Assembly: GCF_004216715.1 (NCBI RefSeq)
Contig: NZ_SGXG01000001.1
Span: 2,402,501 to 2,466,500, forward strand
Source of the DNA: Cecembia calidifontis
GTDB taxonomy: Bacteria > Bacteroidota > Bacteroidia > Cytophagales > Cyclobacteriaceae
DNA length: 64,000 nt
Direction of reading: 5' to 3'
Within the stretch, counting starts at the first letter, position 1, and each line of letters opens with the position of its first letter. This document shows positions 62,419 through 64,000 of the stretch, in pieces. The notes beneath the pieces are model-generated. The model worked only from the letters and a program-made list of their open reading frames with translations. It did no database searches and had not been told where the DNA came from. The position numbers and the translations under genes were made by a program.

Positions 62419-63613
62419 GTTAACAGAGAGCATAGGTTTATATCCCAAAGAGGCAGCGGCAAAAGTTAAAACGGCAAAAAATTCTTTGGTAATTGGAATA
62501 CCAAGGGAAACTGCCGCTCAGGAAAAAAGAGTGGTTCTTACGCCGGAAGCGGTAGCGCTCTTGGTAAATAATGGGCAACAGGTGGTCGTTGAAACCAATG
62601 CGGGTCTCCTTGCCAAGTTTACTGACAAAGATTACTCAGATGCAGGTGCCAAAGTGGTGTATTCGGCAAAAGAGGCTTTTGATGCAGAAGTCATTTTAAA
62701 GGTGGAGCCGCCCACCACCGAAGAAATTGAATATATGCGTGCAGGATCATGTTTGATTTCTGCGCTGCAATTGGGGAAACAACATGCTGATTTTATCCAT
62801 GCGCTTAACAGAAAAAGGATAACTGCTGTAGCTTTTGAGCATTTGGAAGATAAAGTGGGCGGTATGCCTGTGGTAAGGGCCATGAGTGAAATTGCAGGGA
62901 GTACGGTGATGCTTATAGCCGCCGAGTACCTGAGCAGTGTTAATGATGGTAAGGGACTGATATTGGGAGGTATCACCGGTGTCCCTCCTACGGAGGTGGT
63001 AATAGTGGGTGCGGGAACAGTAGCTGAGTATGCAGCGAGGACAGCCTTAGGATTGGGGGCAAGTATTAAAGTTTTTGATAACCATATCTATAAACTCAGA
63101 AGGATCAAGCAGCTCTTAGGCCAGCAAGTTTATACCTCTACCATTGATAATTACACACTCGGCCAGGCTCTCAAAGAAGCAGACGTGGTCATAGGAGCAT
63201 TAAGGACTGAAAAGGGTAAAAATAAAATCGTGGTCAGTGAGGAAATGGTTGCTGCAATGATGGAAGGGAGTATTATCATTGATGTAAGTATCGACCAAGG
63301 AGGGTGTATAGAGACTGCTGAAATGACTTCCCACGAAAACCCGACTTATGTGAAACATGGAGTAATCCATTATTGTGTGCCCAACATAGCCTCTAGAGTG
63401 GCAAGGACAGCTTCGGCTGCTTTGAGCAATATTTTTACCCCTATTTTACTTCAGATGGCTGACTTGAGAGGGGCAGAAGAGATGATCTTCAATTATAAAT
63501 GGTTTATGAAAGGGGTATATACCTATAGGGGAAGCCTTACCAATGCCTATTTGGCAAGGAAATTTGCAATGACGCACAAAGAACTCCAATTGTTACTAGC
63601 TGCAAGATATTGA
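62411..63613 (+). CDS. ald: Alanine dehydrogenase
   Basis: A 400-residue enzyme of the alanine dehydrogenase/PNT family. IPRETAAQEKRVVLTPEAV is the N-terminal signature. The NAD-binding site GGITGVPPTEVVIVGAGTVA is in the middle, followed by the family segment IIDVSIDQGGCIETAE. It interconverts alanine and pyruvate with NADH. The N-terminal ~20 residues (ESIGLYPKEAAAKVKTAK) extend beyond the standard start. Third gene of porX-tsaE-ald. Confidence 0.9.
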   Translation: MVELTESIGLYPKEAAAKVKTAKNSLVIGIPRETAAQEKRVVLTPEAVALLVNNGQQVVVETNAGLLAKFTDKDYSDAGAKVVYSAKEAFDAEVILKVEPPTTEEIEYMRAGSCLISALQLGKQHADFIHALNRKRITAVAFEHLEDKVGGMPVVRAMSEIAGSTVMLIAAEYLSSVNDGKGLILGGITGVPPTEVVIVGAGTVAEYAARTALGLGASIKVFDNHIYKLRRIKQLLGQQVYTSTIDNYTLGQALKEADVVIGALRTEKGKNKIVVSEEMVAAMMEGSIIIDVSIDQGGCIETAEMTSHENPTYVKHGVIHYCVPNIASRVARTASAALSNIFTPILLQMADLRGAEEMIFNYKWFMKGVYTYRGSLTNAYLARKFAMTHKELQLLLAARY

Positions 63614-63744
63614 TCTCGCTTGCCACTCTAAATTGAAATGGTCGATCTCCATTGTTTTGACATAATGGCATCAAAAACCAATTTAGCACTAAGAAACTTG
63701 GCTGGTTATTTCCCCTGATTTCTTAACTGAAAAATGGGATATGC

Positions 63745-64000
63745 TTATTCCGATGTGATTTCAAGATCTTTTTTGAGACCTTGAATTTCTTTTTGAAGGT
63801 TTTTGACTTCCTTTCTCAAGCTGTAAGTTTCAAAAGCATTACGGATGATGTTCTTGAAGTACTCTTCATCCCAAGGTTTTGTCAGGTAATGGTAAATGAC
63901 TCCTTTGTTGATGGCTTCTTGTACAAGTTGGATATCTGAATAGGCACTTAAAAGAATCCTGATAGGTTCTGGATATTCCGTCATGATAGAGGTAAAAAAA
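63745..64000 (-). CDS. Response regulator receiver protein, C-terminal part (partial)
   Basis: The gene runs off the window edge; the frame stays open to 64000. The visible ~85 residues are the second half of a receiver domain: PIRILLSAYSDIQLVQEAIN with the conserved Ser/Thr position, then VIYHYLTKPWDEEYFKNIIR with the conserved Lys-Pro. A C-terminal coiled coil (LRKEVKNLQKEIQGLKKDLE) follows. This resembles RpfG-like response regulators of Cytophagales. The phospho-acceptor Asp lies outside the window. Confidence 0.85.
   Translation of the reverse strand, partial: FFTSIMTEYPEPIRILLSAYSDIQLVQEAINKGVIYHYLTKPWDEEYFKNIIRNAFETYSLRKEVKNLQKEIQGLKKDLEITSE

Overview
The window looks like a chromosomal segment of a Bacteroidota bacterium, most likely a Cytophagales/Cyclobacteriaceae-type organism. 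The evidence is a PorX-type response regulator with a PglZ domain (type IX secretion control), an LpxC-FabZ fusion, a DUF4296 lipoprotein, a BtuB/BtuG-like cobalamin uptake locus, a eukaryotic-like class Ia ribonucleotide reductase, and several TAnnTTTG promoter boxes. No species is claimed.

Layout. 1-1233: 3' end of an rRNA operon (23S tail, 5S, terminator, then a partial duplicate of the 5S tail and terminator). 1309-4494: an IS3-family and an IS256-family element side by side. 4522-7938: nrdBA on the minus strand. 8601-9258: rplU-rpmA. 9359-12427: a large exported Asp-box (BNR) repeat protein. 12502-15387: an IS1595-type element with an IS1634-family element in its 3' end. 15549-25206: housekeeping block (CDF transporter, HPF, rhomboid, polyprenyl synthase, RNase R, LysM/BON protein, exonuclease, lipB). 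25215-29022: yraN and a diheme cytochrome c gene, separated by a second IS1634 copy. 29029-30814: an IS1182-family element. 30835-38228: a membrane-anchored LuxR-type regulator, then a divergent cobalamin locus, btuFCD on the minus strand and riboswitch-btuB-btuG on the plus strand. 38311-48937: SDR, SixA, CspA, amidohydrolase, a gluconokinase/6-phosphogluconate dehydrogenase fusion, a GlcN6P deaminase-like/PIG-L protein, a ROK kinase, cystathionine beta-synthase and a membrane protein. 48940-51749: a reduced Bat locus. 51923-54654: DUF4296 lipoprotein and mutS2. 55235-60359: a lipid A operon. 60411-63613: porX-tsaE-ald. 63745-64000: the 3' part of another response regulator.

The most notable system is the pair of near-identical 1,654-bp IS1634-family elements. 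Each is flanked by a very long, apparently perfect direct repeat: 152 bp at one site and 626 bp at the other. IS1634 of Mycoplasma mycoides is known for long, variable-length target duplications, and these look like the same behaviour in a Bacteroidota. At the second site the 626-bp duplication leaves one complete copy of each neighbouring gene, so the insertion need not have inactivated anything. At the first site it duplicates the right end of a resident IS1595 element. Both copies also carry an in-frame TAA that separates the transposase from a conserved-looking 52-codon tail.

All six insertion sequences lie in the first 31 kb and none in the last 33 kb. Genes in the second half are mostly ordinary, with some unusual domain fusions.
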